Source: an uncultured Verrucomicrobium sp. (GTDB taxonomy: Bacteria > Verrucomicrobiota > Verrucomicrobiia > Methylacidiphilales > GAS474). Taken from it: DNA of 15,028 nt. The position numbers and the translations under genes were made by a program. Under the pieces are notes generated by a model. It saw nothing but the letters and a program-made list of their open reading frames with translations. It was not told the origin of the DNA and made no database searches. The stretch lies in contig CAISZB010000107.1 of the NCBI GenBank assembly GCA_903889845.1, forward strand, positions 1 to 15,028, written 5' to 3'. Of this stretch, positions 1 to 6,143 are shown piece after piece. Position 1 is the stretch's first letter, and each line of letters begins with the position of its first letter.

Positions 1-58
1 GGCCCAGGACGAGCGCCGCCAGGTCGTCCACGTCCGGGCCCTGTTCGATTCGGAATAA
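1..58. other. possible edge of a neighbouring gene, strand undecided
   Basis: The first bases are open in more than one frame. On the + strand a frame ends at a TAA at 56-58, reading ...HVRALFDSE, which could be the C-terminus of an upstream protein. On the - strand the same bases read ...LFRIEQGPDVDDLAALVLG, which resembles the N-terminus of a GNAT acetyltransferase but has no convincing start codon (a TTG at 74-76 is the nearest candidate). Both frames have mostly G/C third positions, so codon bias does not decide. I see a coding edge but cannot assign the strand or product. Confidence 0.25.
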
Positions 59-133
59 GTTCTCAGTTGGCCCCAAGCCCGCGCGCAGAAGTTCGCGCTG
101 GCGGGCAGGACGTTAGTTCGATAAACTTGAACT

Positions 134-1222
134 ATGTCCATCGCCCTTTCCGCCTCCGGCACGCCCAAGACCCAGACGACCCGCTCCTACGCCGCCCGCG
201 CGGTGCGGGAACCGCTGGCCCCCTTCACCTTCGAGCGCCGCGAGCCGCTCCCGCACGATATCGTCATCGACATCCTCTATTGCGGCGTCTGCCACTCGGA
301 CATCCACCAGGCCCGCGACGAGTGGGGCGGCAGCCTTTTCCCGATGGTCCCCGGGCACGAGATCGCCGGGCGCGTCGTCGCCGTCGGCGGGCAGGCGACG
401 AAGTTCAAGGTCGGCGACCTCGCCGCCGTCGGCTGCTTCGTCGACTCGTGCCGCGTCTGCCCCAGCTGCAAGGAGGGCCTGGAGCAATACTGCGAGGGCG
501 GGATGACCGCCACCTACAACGCCCGCGACAAGGCCGGCGAGCCGACCTACGGCGGCTACTCGGAACGGATCGTCGTCGACGAGGGCTACGCGTTGAAGGT
601 CTCGGAGAAACTCGACCTCGCCGCCGCCGCCCCGCTCCTCTGCGCCGGGATCACCCTCTATTCCCCCCTGCGCCACTGGAAGGCCGGGCCGGGGAAGAAA
701 GTCGGCATCGTCGGCATCGGCGGCCTGGGCCATATGGGGGTGAAGTTCGCGCGGGCCTTCGGCGCCCACGTCGTCCTCTTCACCACCTCCCCCGGCAAGG
801 TGGAGGACGGGAAGCGCCTCGGCGCGCACGAGGTCGTCATCTCGACGGACCCCGACGCGGTGGCGAAGCACGCGGGGACGTTCGACCTCATCGTCGACGC
901 CGTCTCCGCCGAGCACGATCTCAATGCCTACCTGAAGCTCCTGAAGCGCGACGGCACCCACGTCCTCGTCGGCGTGCCGGAGAAACCGTCGCCCGTCCAC
1001 GCCTTCAGCGTCATCATCGGGCGGAAGAGCCTCGCCGGGTCGTGCATCGGCGGCATCGCCGAGACGCAGGAGATGCTCGATTTCTGCGCCGAGAAGGGAA
1101 TCGTCAGCGACGTCGAGATCATCCCGATCCAGAAGATCAACGAAGCCTACGAGCGGATGATCAAGGGCGACGTGAAATACCGCTTCGTGATCGACATGGC
1201 GTCGCTGAAGCAGGGGGCGTAG
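134..1222 (+). CDS. zinc-dependent NAD(P)-linked alcohol/aldehyde dehydrogenase (cinnamyl-alcohol dehydrogenase / YahK type)
   Basis: A 362-residue medium-chain dehydrogenase that should interconvert alcohols and aldehydes in the cytoplasm using NAD(P)H. Catalytic zinc ligands are visible: C50 in CGVCHSD, H74-E75 in the GHE motif and C170 in LLCAGIT. A structural zinc site is complete with C106, C109, C112 and C120. The Rossmann dinucleotide motif GIGGLG is at 194-199. The GCFVDSC and CKEGLEQYC segments match the YahK/CAD branch, usually NADPH-preferring towards aldehydes. The length is normal. The start is the first in-frame ATG that gives a family-typical N-terminus; no Shine-Dalgarno is seen. 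The gene ends four bases from a convergent thioesterase gene, with no operon partner visible. Substrate cannot be told from sequence. Family assignment is firm. Confidence 0.93.
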   Translation: MSIALSASGTPKTQTTRSYAARAVREPLAPFTFERREPLPHDIVIDILYCGVCHSDIHQARDEWGGSLFPMVPGHEIAGRVVAVGGQATKFKVGDLAAVGCFVDSCRVCPSCKEGLEQYCEGGMTATYNARDKAGEPTYGGYSERIVVDEGYALKVSEKLDLAAAAPLLCAGITLYSPLRHWKAGPGKKVGIVGIGGLGHMGVKFARAFGAHVVLFTTSPGKVEDGKRLGAHEVVISTDPDAVAKHAGTFDLIVDAVSAEHDLNAYLKLLKRDGTHVLVGVPEKPSPVHAFSVIIGRKSLAGSCIGGIAETQEMLDFCAEKGIVSDVEIIPIQKINEAYERMIKGDVKYRFVIDMASLKQGA

Positions 1223-1226
1223 GAGC

Positions 1227-1676
1227 CTATCCCTTCTCCCTCACCGCCACGTAATCCCCGGTGAACCGTCCCACGGTCTCCCCGCCGTAACGGACCTCGG
1301 CGCCGAGCGTGATCCGGCCCCGGCCCTTCCGCTCCAGCGCACCGAGGAGGCGCTCCCATTCCAGCCCCGTCGGCACCGGGGAAAAGGCGGTGAAGTCGCC
1401 GAGGATCGGCTTGAGATAGGAAAAATCGCTCTTCTGGATGACGAGGGAGGCCCGGGGGACCGCCTCCCGCAGTTGCAAGTGGAGGCAGGCCCAGCCGGTG
1501 AGGACGGCCAGGGAGGCGATGCTGCCGCCGAAGGCGGTGCGGTGATGATTGAGGTTCGGCGCCAGCGGGGCGGCCAGCTCCAGTCCGGCGACGCCGACCG
1601 ACGCCACCCGCACGCCCATCGCGCGGGAGAGGGGGATGTGCTCGTGCAGGTAAGCTTCGAGTTCGGAGGGGGTCAT
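1227..1676 (-). CDS. hotdog-fold thioesterase, YiiD C-terminal-domain type
   Basis: A 149-residue protein matching the stand-alone thioesterase domain found at the C-terminus of E. coli YiiD. It is expected to hydrolyse an acyl thioester in the cytoplasm; the natural substrate of the family is not well defined. Diagnostic features are the N-terminal YLHEHIPLSRAMGVRV stretch, the APLAPNLNHHRTAFGGS segment (residues about 36-52, the hotdog active-site loop and start of the central helix), and the following hydrophobic helix ending GWACLHL. The length equals a single hotdog domain, with no acetyltransferase domain fused. The start ATG (1674-1676) has no clear Shine-Dalgarno. It is convergent with the dehydrogenase gene and divergent from the sigma-factor gene. 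Confidence 0.85.
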   Translation of the reverse strand: MTPSELEAYLHEHIPLSRAMGVRVASVGVAGLELAAPLAPNLNHHRTAFGGSIASLAVLTGWACLHLQLREAVPRASLVIQKSDFSYLKPILGDFTAFSPVPTGLEWERLLGALERKGRGRITLGAEVRYGGETVGRFTGDYVAVREKG

Positions 1677-1861
1677 AGAAGGAAGGGGCGAAGCCTCCCT
1701 TTTACCATGCTTTCGCCTTTTGAAACATCGCGGTGACGTTTCTTTCCCCGCTTGCCTCCTGCGGCAAAATCCCGCTAGCCTCCCGCTACGATTTCCGTTT
1801 CGCCCGCCGTCGGGCCAACCCGCAGGGAATAAAAGAGCCCCCTCGCACCTCTTACCTAAAA

Positions 1862-2377
1862 ATGGCCGTTGTCGATTTCGAAGAGGTGGTGGAGCGGTTT
1901 TACGCTCCGCTCTACCGCTTTGCTCTGAGCCTCGCCCGGGACATGCATGAAGCCGGGGACCTCACACAGCAGACCTTCGTCATCTGGGCCGAAAAAGGAC
2001 ATCAGTTGCGCGACCCCTCGAAAGTCAAAAGCTGGCTCTTCAGCACGCTCCACCGGGAATTCCTCGGCGCGCGGCGGCGGGAGACCCGTTTCCCCGAGCG
2101 GGACCTGGACGCCAGCGCCGAGGCGGGGGAACTCCCCGTGATCGCCCCCTCCGGGGAGGCCTCCCTCGACGGGGCGACGGTCCTCTCCGCCCTGCGCGGC
2201 ATCGACGAGGTCTTCCGCGCCCCGCTCGCCCTCTTCTACCTTCAGGACCACTCCTACAAGGAGATCGCCGAGGTCCTGGAGATCCCCATCGGCACCGTGA
2301 TGTCCCGCATCGCCCGCGGGAAGGAAGCCCTGCGGACGCGCCTCGCTCCTCTCGCTGAACCGGAGGCCCGGCCATGA
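1862..2377 (+). CDS. ECF-family RNA polymerase sigma factor
   Basis: A 171-residue extracytoplasmic-function sigma factor. Sigma region 2 spans about 8-75, with the core-binding helix around DLTQQTFVIWAE and the -10-recognition segment ending KVKSWLFSTLHREFLGARRR. Region 4 spans about 107-162, with the helix-turn-helix in HSYKEIAEVLEIPIGTVMSRIARGKEALR. The chosen ATG fits the family N-terminus; a longer reading from 1733 only adds unrelated residues. No Shine-Dalgarno is visible. The next gene overlaps it by four bases (ATGA), the classic arrangement for a sigma factor and its anti-sigma factor. The 185 bases upstream (1677-1861) hold a small GCCCG/CGGGC hairpin at 1802-1815 and no promoter I would defend. 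Its likely regulon includes the downstream genes, by inference from position. Confidence 0.9.
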   Translation: MAVVDFEEVVERFYAPLYRFALSLARDMHEAGDLTQQTFVIWAEKGHQLRDPSKVKSWLFSTLHREFLGARRRETRFPERDLDASAEAGELPVIAPSGEASLDGATVLSALRGIDEVFRAPLALFYLQDHSYKEIAEVLEIPIGTVMSRIARGKEALRTRLAPLAEPEARP

Positions 2378-3147
2378 GCCTGACGCCTGAGGAAATCCGC
2401 CGCCGCCTCCGCGCCGCCCGCCCCGGCGGCCAGGACGACGACGCCCCGGACGTCGCCGAGGCCCTGGCCCTGGCGCAACGCGATCCCGAATTGGCCCGAT
2501 GGCTGGCAGAGGAACGGCAGGCCGACGCCCGCGTGACCGAGGCCCTCGGGACCGTCGCCGTCCCCGCCGATTTGAAGACGGCGATCCTGGCCCAGGCCAG
2601 GGCCAAGGCTCCGGCCCGCCCCCGCAGCTTCCGAAGATTCAGCCTCCCCGCATTCTTCGCCTTCGCGGCACTCTTCACCGCGGCGGCGACGCTCCTGCCT
2701 CCCCTCCTCCACCCCTCCTACACCCGCTACGAGGGCGACCTGGTCGGCCAGATCGCGAGCGGGGAAGTCCTGAAGCTCGCCTTCCAGAGCCCCTCCCACG
2801 CCACCGTCGAGGAATGGCTCGCCGCCCACCGCGCCCCGTCGGAGATCGCCGTCCCCTTCGGCCTCCAGTCGCGGCCCGACATCGGCTGCCGGACCTTCGA
2901 GTGGAAGGGGCGGCAGATCGCGCAGGTCTGCTTCGCGCTGGAGAACGGGAAGATCGCCCACCTCTTCGTCGTCCGAAACGCCGGATGGAAGCCCTCCACC
3001 GCCCCGCCCCAGGGCCACCCCCAGTTCAACCGCCACGGCGACTGGACCCTGGCCAGCTGGCGCGACGGGACGACGACCTACGTCCTCGCGGGCGAGGGCG
3101 ACCCGGCCACGCTTCTCCGCTTTCTGCAACCCCAACCCCACGCCTAA
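2374..3147 (+). CDS. probable anti-sigma factor, single-pass membrane protein with two-cysteine outer domain
   Basis: A 257-residue protein with a charged cytoplasmic N-terminus (about 1-86), one transmembrane helix (about 89-112, FSLPAFFAFAAL...) and an extracytoplasmic C-terminal domain. This layout, plus the four-base overlap with the ECF sigma gene, supports an anti-sigma role: holding the sigma factor at the membrane until a signal arrives outside. The outer domain contains the only two cysteines, C172 and C186, in GCRTFEWKGRQIAQVCF, followed by HLFVV. They could form a disulfide or bind metal, making a redox or metal sensor plausible, but that is inference. There is no canonical HxxxCxxC zinc anti-sigma motif at the N-terminus. 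The start has an upstream GGAGG-like sequence at about 2361. Function is assigned by architecture and context. Confidence 0.75.
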   Translation: MSLTPEEIRRRLRAARPGGQDDDAPDVAEALALAQRDPELARWLAEERQADARVTEALGTVAVPADLKTAILAQARAKAPARPRSFRRFSLPAFFAFAALFTAAATLLPPLLHPSYTRYEGDLVGQIASGEVLKLAFQSPSHATVEEWLAAHRAPSEIAVPFGLQSRPDIGCRTFEWKGRQIAQVCFALENGKIAHLFVVRNAGWKPSTAPPQGHPQFNRHGDWTLASWRDGTTTYVLAGEGDPATLLRFLQPQPHA

Positions 3148-3156
3148 ACTCCACGC

Positions 3157-3630
3157 ATGAATCCGACCCTCCAACGCCTCTACGACGGCTGGCTCGCTCT
3201 CCTCGAAATCCTCCGCTGCCCCTTCCTCCTCGCCGTCCGGCTCTATTGGGGGATCAACCTCGTCATCGCGGGCTGGGGGAAGGTCATGAACCTGGAAAAG
3301 GTCACCGGCTTCTTCTCCAGCCTCGGCATCCCCTTCCCGCAGCTCAACGCCGTCCTCGCGGCGGGGACGGAGACCCTGGGCGGGCTCCTCTTCGTCCTCG
3401 GCCTCGGCAGCCGGATCGTTCCCATCCCGCTCCTCTTCGTCATGGGCGTCGCCTACGCCACGGCGGAGCAGGACAGCCTCAAGGCGATCTGGACCGATCC
3501 CGACAAGTTCACCAGCGCCGCGCCGTTCGAGTTCGCCTTCGCCTTCCTCCTCGTCCTCCTCTTCGGCCCGGGCAAGCTTTCCGTCGACGCCTGGATCGCG
3601 CGGAAGAAAAATGCCGCAGTCCGGGAATAA
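3157..3630 (+). CDS. DoxX-family integral membrane protein
   Basis: A 157-residue inner-membrane protein with four predicted helices at about 20-40, 62-82, 86-103 and 122-138. The R28-L-Y-W-G-I...G-W-G-K stretch at the first helix, the GTETLGGLLFVLGLGSR turn and the DSLKAIWTDPDKF loop are typical of DoxX proteins. It begins nine bases after the anti-sigma stop, so it is probably cotranscribed. DoxX-like genes are recurrent neighbours of DUF692/DUF2063 bufferin-type genes, where a role linked to membrane redox or to the modified peptide has been suggested but is not settled. Family assignment is firm; the exact job is unknown. Confidence 0.88.
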   Translation: MNPTLQRLYDGWLALLEILRCPFLLAVRLYWGINLVIAGWGKVMNLEKVTGFFSSLGIPFPQLNAVLAAGTETLGGLLFVLGLGSRIVPIPLLFVMGVAYATAEQDSLKAIWTDPDKFTSAAPFEFAFAFLLVLLFGPGKLSVDAWIARKKNAAVRE

Positions 3631-3660
3631 ACCGCGCCGCCACGCCTCCTACTTTCAAGT

Positions 3661-3690
3661 CCGCCGTCGATTCCACAGGGAAGACGGCGG
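3661..3690 (+). promoter_or_regulatory. RNA hairpin upstream of the precursor-peptide gene
   Basis: Between the DoxX gene and the precursor gene lies a clear inverted repeat: CCGCCGTC (3661-3668) pairs perfectly with GACGGCGG (3683-3690). Inside, after a two-base bulge, TTCC (3671-3674) pairs with GGAA (3679-3682) around an ACAG loop. No T-run follows, so it is not a standard intrinsic terminator. In an RNA it would make a stable stem 34 bases ahead of the precursor ATG. It may be an RNA-processing or 5'-stabilising element, which is inference. Confidence 0.5.
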
Positions 3691-3724
3691 CGAACCCAAA
3701 ACCAACTCGAAGGAACCCACCACC

Positions 3725-3991
3725 ATGAATCGCACCACCAAGACTCTCCTCCTCGGCATCGCCGTCGCCGGCCTCGCCACCGGAACCACCGCCCGCCTCC
3801 ACGCGGCGACCACCTATCCCGTCACCACGGGCAAGGGCTCCCTCCTCCAGACCGCCGATGCCGACAGCAACACCTGCAAGGGACAGAACACCTGCAAGGG
3901 CAAAGGCGGCTGCAAGAGCGGCGACAACGGCTGCAAGGGGAAGAATACCTGCAAGGGCAAGGGCGGCTGCAAATCGGCCAGCCTCCGCTAG
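3725..3991 (+). CDS. bufA: secreted Cys/Lys-repeat precursor peptide, bufferin-like RiPP substrate
   Basis: An 88-residue precursor. Residues 1-28 form a Sec signal peptide (K6, hydrophobic 8-20, cleavage probably after LHA). The mature part has a short linker, then two tandem 18-residue repeats: NTCKGQNTCKGKGGCKSG (49-66) and NGCKGKNTCKGKGGCKSA (68-85), 15 of 18 identical. There are six cysteines (51, 57, 63, 70, 76, 82), all in this core and each followed by Lys. It lies directly upstream of the DUF692 and DUF2063 genes, which in bufferin and methanobactin systems modify cysteines of such a substrate; mature bufferins bind copper. GAAGGA about 14 bases before the ATG may be a ribosome site. 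Weaker alternative: a Cys-rich metal-binding protein without modification. The symbol is by analogy; the core motif differs from the EGKCG type I know best. Confidence 0.85.
   Translation: MNRTTKTLLLGIAVAGLATGTTARLHAATTYPVTTGKGSLLQTADADSNTCKGQNTCKGKGGCKSGDNGCKGKNTCKGKGGCKSASLR
3869..3979 (+). repeat. tandem 54-bp coding repeat in the precursor gene
   Basis: Two copies of a 54-base unit at 3869-3922 and 3926-3979, separated by one codon, encode the two 18-residue Cys/Lys repeats. Differences are mostly at third codon positions plus three amino-acid changes (T to G, Q to K, G to A). This is internal duplication kept under protein-level selection, and it doubles the cysteine count from three to six. 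Confidence 0.85.
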
Positions 3992-3999
3992 TCTTTAAG

Positions 4000-4040
4000 C
4001 GCAGGGGAGGGAGGCCCTCCGTCGGCTTCCCTCCCTTGCG
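4000..4040 (+). promoter_or_regulatory. long, very stable RNA hairpin between precursor and modifying-enzyme genes
   Basis: Bases 4000-4016 pair with 4024-4040 to give a 17-bp stem closed by a 7-base loop (4017-4023). All pairs are Watson-Crick except two G-T wobbles (4004/4036 and 4013/4027). It starts eight bases after the precursor stop codon and ends nine bases before the DUF692 start codon. It is followed by one T and eight Cs rather than a T-run, so a Rho-independent terminator is unlikely. Likely roles are 3'-end protection of the precursor mRNA, partial attenuation, or hiding the DUF692 start region. These roles are inferred; the stem itself is seen. Confidence 0.65.
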
Positions 4041-4049
4041 TCCCCCCCC

Positions 4050-4904
4050 ATGCCCGCGAATCCCTTCAACGGCTTCACCGACTACGGCGTCGGCATCGGG
4101 CTCCGCGTCCCGCACTACCAGCACATCCTCAGCCGCAAGCCGACCGTCGACTGGTTCGAGATCATTTCGGAAAACTTCATGGTCGACGGGGGCCGTCCCC
4201 TCCACGTCCTCGACCAGATCCTGGAACAGTACCGCGTCGTCCAGCACGGCGTCTCCATGTACTTCGGCTCCGCCGACAAGACCGACCGGGAACACCTCAA
4301 GCGCCTCAAGGCCCTCGTCAAGCGGACGAAGACGCCGTGGCTCTCCGACCACCTCTGCTGGGGCAGCGTCGACGGCACCTACACCCACGACCTCATCCCG
4401 ATGCCCTACACCTTCGCCGCCGCCCGCCGGACGGCGCAGAAGATCCGGGAAGTCCGCGATTTCCTCGAAGTCCCCCTCGCCGTCGAGAACGTCAGCAGCT
4501 ACGTCGAGTTCCACGCCTCGGAGATGACCGAGTGGGAATTCCTCAACGAGGTCGTGGAGAAAGCCGACTGCGGCATCCTCCTCGACGTGAATAATATCTA
4601 CGTCTCCTCGATGAACCACCGCTTCGACCCCCGCGTCTACATCGACGCGATCGATCCCCGGCGCGTCGCGCAGATCCACATCGCGGGCCACTCCAAGTAC
4701 GAGCGCTTCATCCTCGACACCCACGACCATCCCGTCTGCGATCCGGTCTGGAAACTCTACGCCCGCGCCATCGCCCGCGTCGGCCCGACGGCGACCCTGC
4801 TGGAGTGGGACGACCGCATCCCCTCCTTCGACGAAGTCCACGCCGAGGCCCAAAAATCGACCCTCTACCTTGATGCCAAAAAAAAGGAACAGGCCCTCGC
4901 CTAA
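4050..4904 (+). CDS. bufB: DUF692 multinuclear non-heme iron oxidative enzyme (MNIO), BufB/MbnB-like
   Basis: A 284-residue TIM-barrel enzyme of the DUF692/MNIO family. Family members use a two- or three-iron centre and O2 to convert cysteines of a peptide substrate into heterocycles (thiooxazole in bufferins, oxazolone/thioamide in methanobactin). Probable iron-centre residues sit in conserved motifs: H66 (QHGVSMYFG), D100-H101 (SDHLCW), E146-N147 (VENVSSY), D179/N181/N182 and N189-H190 (LLDVNNIYVSSMNH), H210 and H214 (IHIAGH), D223/H225/H227, and E252/D254 (LEWDD). The set looks complete, so the enzyme should be active. Length is normal. It follows the precursor gene by 58 bases, mostly a hairpin, and overlaps the DUF2063 gene by 32 bases. 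No Shine-Dalgarno is seen; eight Cs directly precede the ATG. The exact chemistry on this precursor is unknown. Confidence 0.93.
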   Translation: MPANPFNGFTDYGVGIGLRVPHYQHILSRKPTVDWFEIISENFMVDGGRPLHVLDQILEQYRVVQHGVSMYFGSADKTDREHLKRLKALVKRTKTPWLSDHLCWGSVDGTYTHDLIPMPYTFAAARRTAQKIREVRDFLEVPLAVENVSSYVEFHASEMTEWEFLNEVVEKADCGILLDVNNIYVSSMNHRFDPRVYIDAIDPRRVAQIHIAGHSKYERFILDTHDHPVCDPVWKLYARAIARVGPTATLLEWDDRIPSFDEVHAEAQKSTLYLDAKKKEQALA

Positions 4905-5853
4905 ATCCGGGGCGAAGCCCGACGCCCGCTCCCGGGCCGGACTGAGGGCTTTCCAGGCGACCCTGGCCGCCGCCGTCATGGCCCCGCTCTCCCCCGGCGG
5001 CACGCTGCGGCGCGGGACGGCGGCGGCGCGGAAGGCCCTCCCCCTCGTCAAACCGAACGACCGCCTCACCGCGCCGGAACGGCTCGAAATCTACAACATC
5101 CAATACTGGCTCCGCGTCCTCGACGCGCTGCGGGAGGATTTCCCCGCCCTCCGCGCCGCCCTCGGCGAAGCCCGCTTCGAGGCCCTGGCCCGGGCCTACC
5201 TCGCCGCGCGTCCTTCCCGCAGCTTCACCCTGCGCAACCTCGGCTCCGGCCTTCCCGATTTCCTCGCCCGTCCCTCCCACCGGAAGTGGACCACGCCCCA
5301 CACCGCCCTCGCCATCGACCTCGCCCGGTACGAGTGGGCGCAGGTCGTCGCCTTCGACGAGGCCGAGCTGCCGCCCCTCGCCGTCGAAGCCCTGACCGGT
5401 GGGGAGAGCCCGAGCGATCCGGGCAAACTCCGCCTTCGGCTCCAGCCCCACCTCACGCTCCTCGCGCTGCGCCACCCCGTCGACGCCTTCGTCCTGGCCC
5501 TCCAGCACGACGACCGGCTCCGCAGCGAGGCAAGCAACGTCCGCATTGCGAAGAAAAAGAAAAGAGAGAGGAAGCCCAAGCGCCCCCCGCTCCCGAAGCC
5601 GGAGCCAACGTGGATCGCCGTCCACCGGTCGGACAACCTCCTCTACTCGAAGCGGCTCGACGCCGAGTCGTTCCGCCTCCTCTCGGCCCTCAATGCGGGA
5701 CGCCCCCTGGCCCGCGCCTGCTCCGACGCCTTCCCCAAGCCGCTCCCGAAGCGGGCCCCGGAAGACGAGTTGGAACGCCGCAGCCGTGTCATCCGGGACG
5801 GCTTCCGCCTTTGGGGCGAGTTGGGCTGGTTGGCGAAGCGTGGCTTGACATAG
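4873..5853 (+). CDS. bufC: DUF2063 putative DNA-binding-domain-like partner protein, BufC/MbnC-like
   Basis: A 326-residue partner of the DUF692 enzyme. The N-terminal DUF2063 domain spans about 25-132 and shows the family pattern: FQATLAAAVMAPL, RLEIYNIQYWLRVLDALREDFPAL, then ALARAYLAARPSRSFTLRNLGSGLPDFL. Partners of this type bind the precursor leader and form a complex with the MNIO enzyme in related systems. The C-terminal half carries a second, less conserved domain interrupted by a Lys/Arg-rich stretch at 227-237 (KKKKRERKPKR), which looks like a linker. The ATG at 4873 was preferred to the adjacent in-frame TTG (4870). The gene starts inside bufB, so translation is probably coupled. 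An eight-A run lies just after the start (4878-4885). Confidence 0.87.
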   Translation: MPKKRNRPSPKSGAKPDARSRAGLRAFQATLAAAVMAPLSPGGTLRRGTAAARKALPLVKPNDRLTAPERLEIYNIQYWLRVLDALREDFPALRAALGEARFEALARAYLAARPSRSFTLRNLGSGLPDFLARPSHRKWTTPHTALAIDLARYEWAQVVAFDEAELPPLAVEALTGGESPSDPGKLRLRLQPHLTLLALRHPVDAFVLALQHDDRLRSEASNVRIAKKKKRERKPKRPPLPKPEPTWIAVHRSDNLLYSKRLDAESFRLLSALNAGRPLARACSDAFPKPLPKRAPEDELERRSRVIRDGFRLWGELGWLAKRGLT

Positions 5854-5868
5854 CCATCTTTGTTGGCC

Positions 5869-6132
5869 ATGTATGAAATCATGTCCCCCACCCTCACCGT
5901 CGCCTCCGCGAAGGATCATTTCTCCGAAGTCCTGGAGAAGGTCGAGGCCGGGGCCTCGATCCGCATCTGCCGCCGGGACAAGCCCGTCGCCGAGTTGCGT
6001 CCCATCCCGCATCCGGCGACCCCGGCGACCCTGGGCGACGTCGAGGGCTGGCTCGACGATGACGGCCACGCCGCCTTCGCCCGCGCCGTCGGCACCCTGC
6101 GCAAGGCCCGCTCCCGCAATCCGTTCGCCTGA
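5869..6132 (+). CDS. type II antitoxin, Phd/YefM family
   Basis: An 87-residue antitoxin that would bind and neutralise the adjacent PIN toxin and repress the pair's promoter. The N-terminal Phd/YefM fold is recognisable in TVASAKDHFSEVLEKVEAGASIRICRRDKPVAEL; the C-terminus (GDVEGWLDDDG...) is the acidic, probably disordered toxin-binding tail. The start is ATG 5869, or ATG 5881, which gives MSPTLTVASAK and may fit the family better. It begins 15 bases after the bufC stop, so it may be partly cotranscribed with the bufferin block. The toxin follows after 11 bases. Confidence 0.85.
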   Translation: MYEIMSPTLTVASAKDHFSEVLEKVEAGASIRICRRDKPVAELRPIPHPATPATLGDVEGWLDDDGHAAFARAVGTLRKARSRNPFA

Positions 6133-6143
6133 TTCCCGACGCC

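Noticed and set aside
1683..1703. A small hairpin (AAGGG/CCCTT) followed by four Ts in the gap before the sigma gene, resembling a terminator.
   Set aside because: The stem is only five pairs with a long loop, and no + strand gene ends just upstream of it that would need terminating.
1733..1861. An N-terminal extension of the sigma factor starting at 1733.
   Set aside because: The added 43 residues match no sigma-factor region, and the family N-terminus begins at the ATG at 1862.
3509..5069. Long - strand frames across the bufferin genes (for example 3822-5069).
   Set aside because: They span several intergenic gaps and hairpins, have no recognisable family, and oppose DUF692 and DUF2063 genes with clear motifs.
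5845..5875. A perfect TTGACA (5845-5850) before the antitoxin, suggesting a promoter.
   Set aside because: It falls on the last codons of bufC, and no acceptable -10 box exists 16-18 bases downstream; the nearest (TATGAA at 5872) is 21 bases away and would start RNA after the first ATG.
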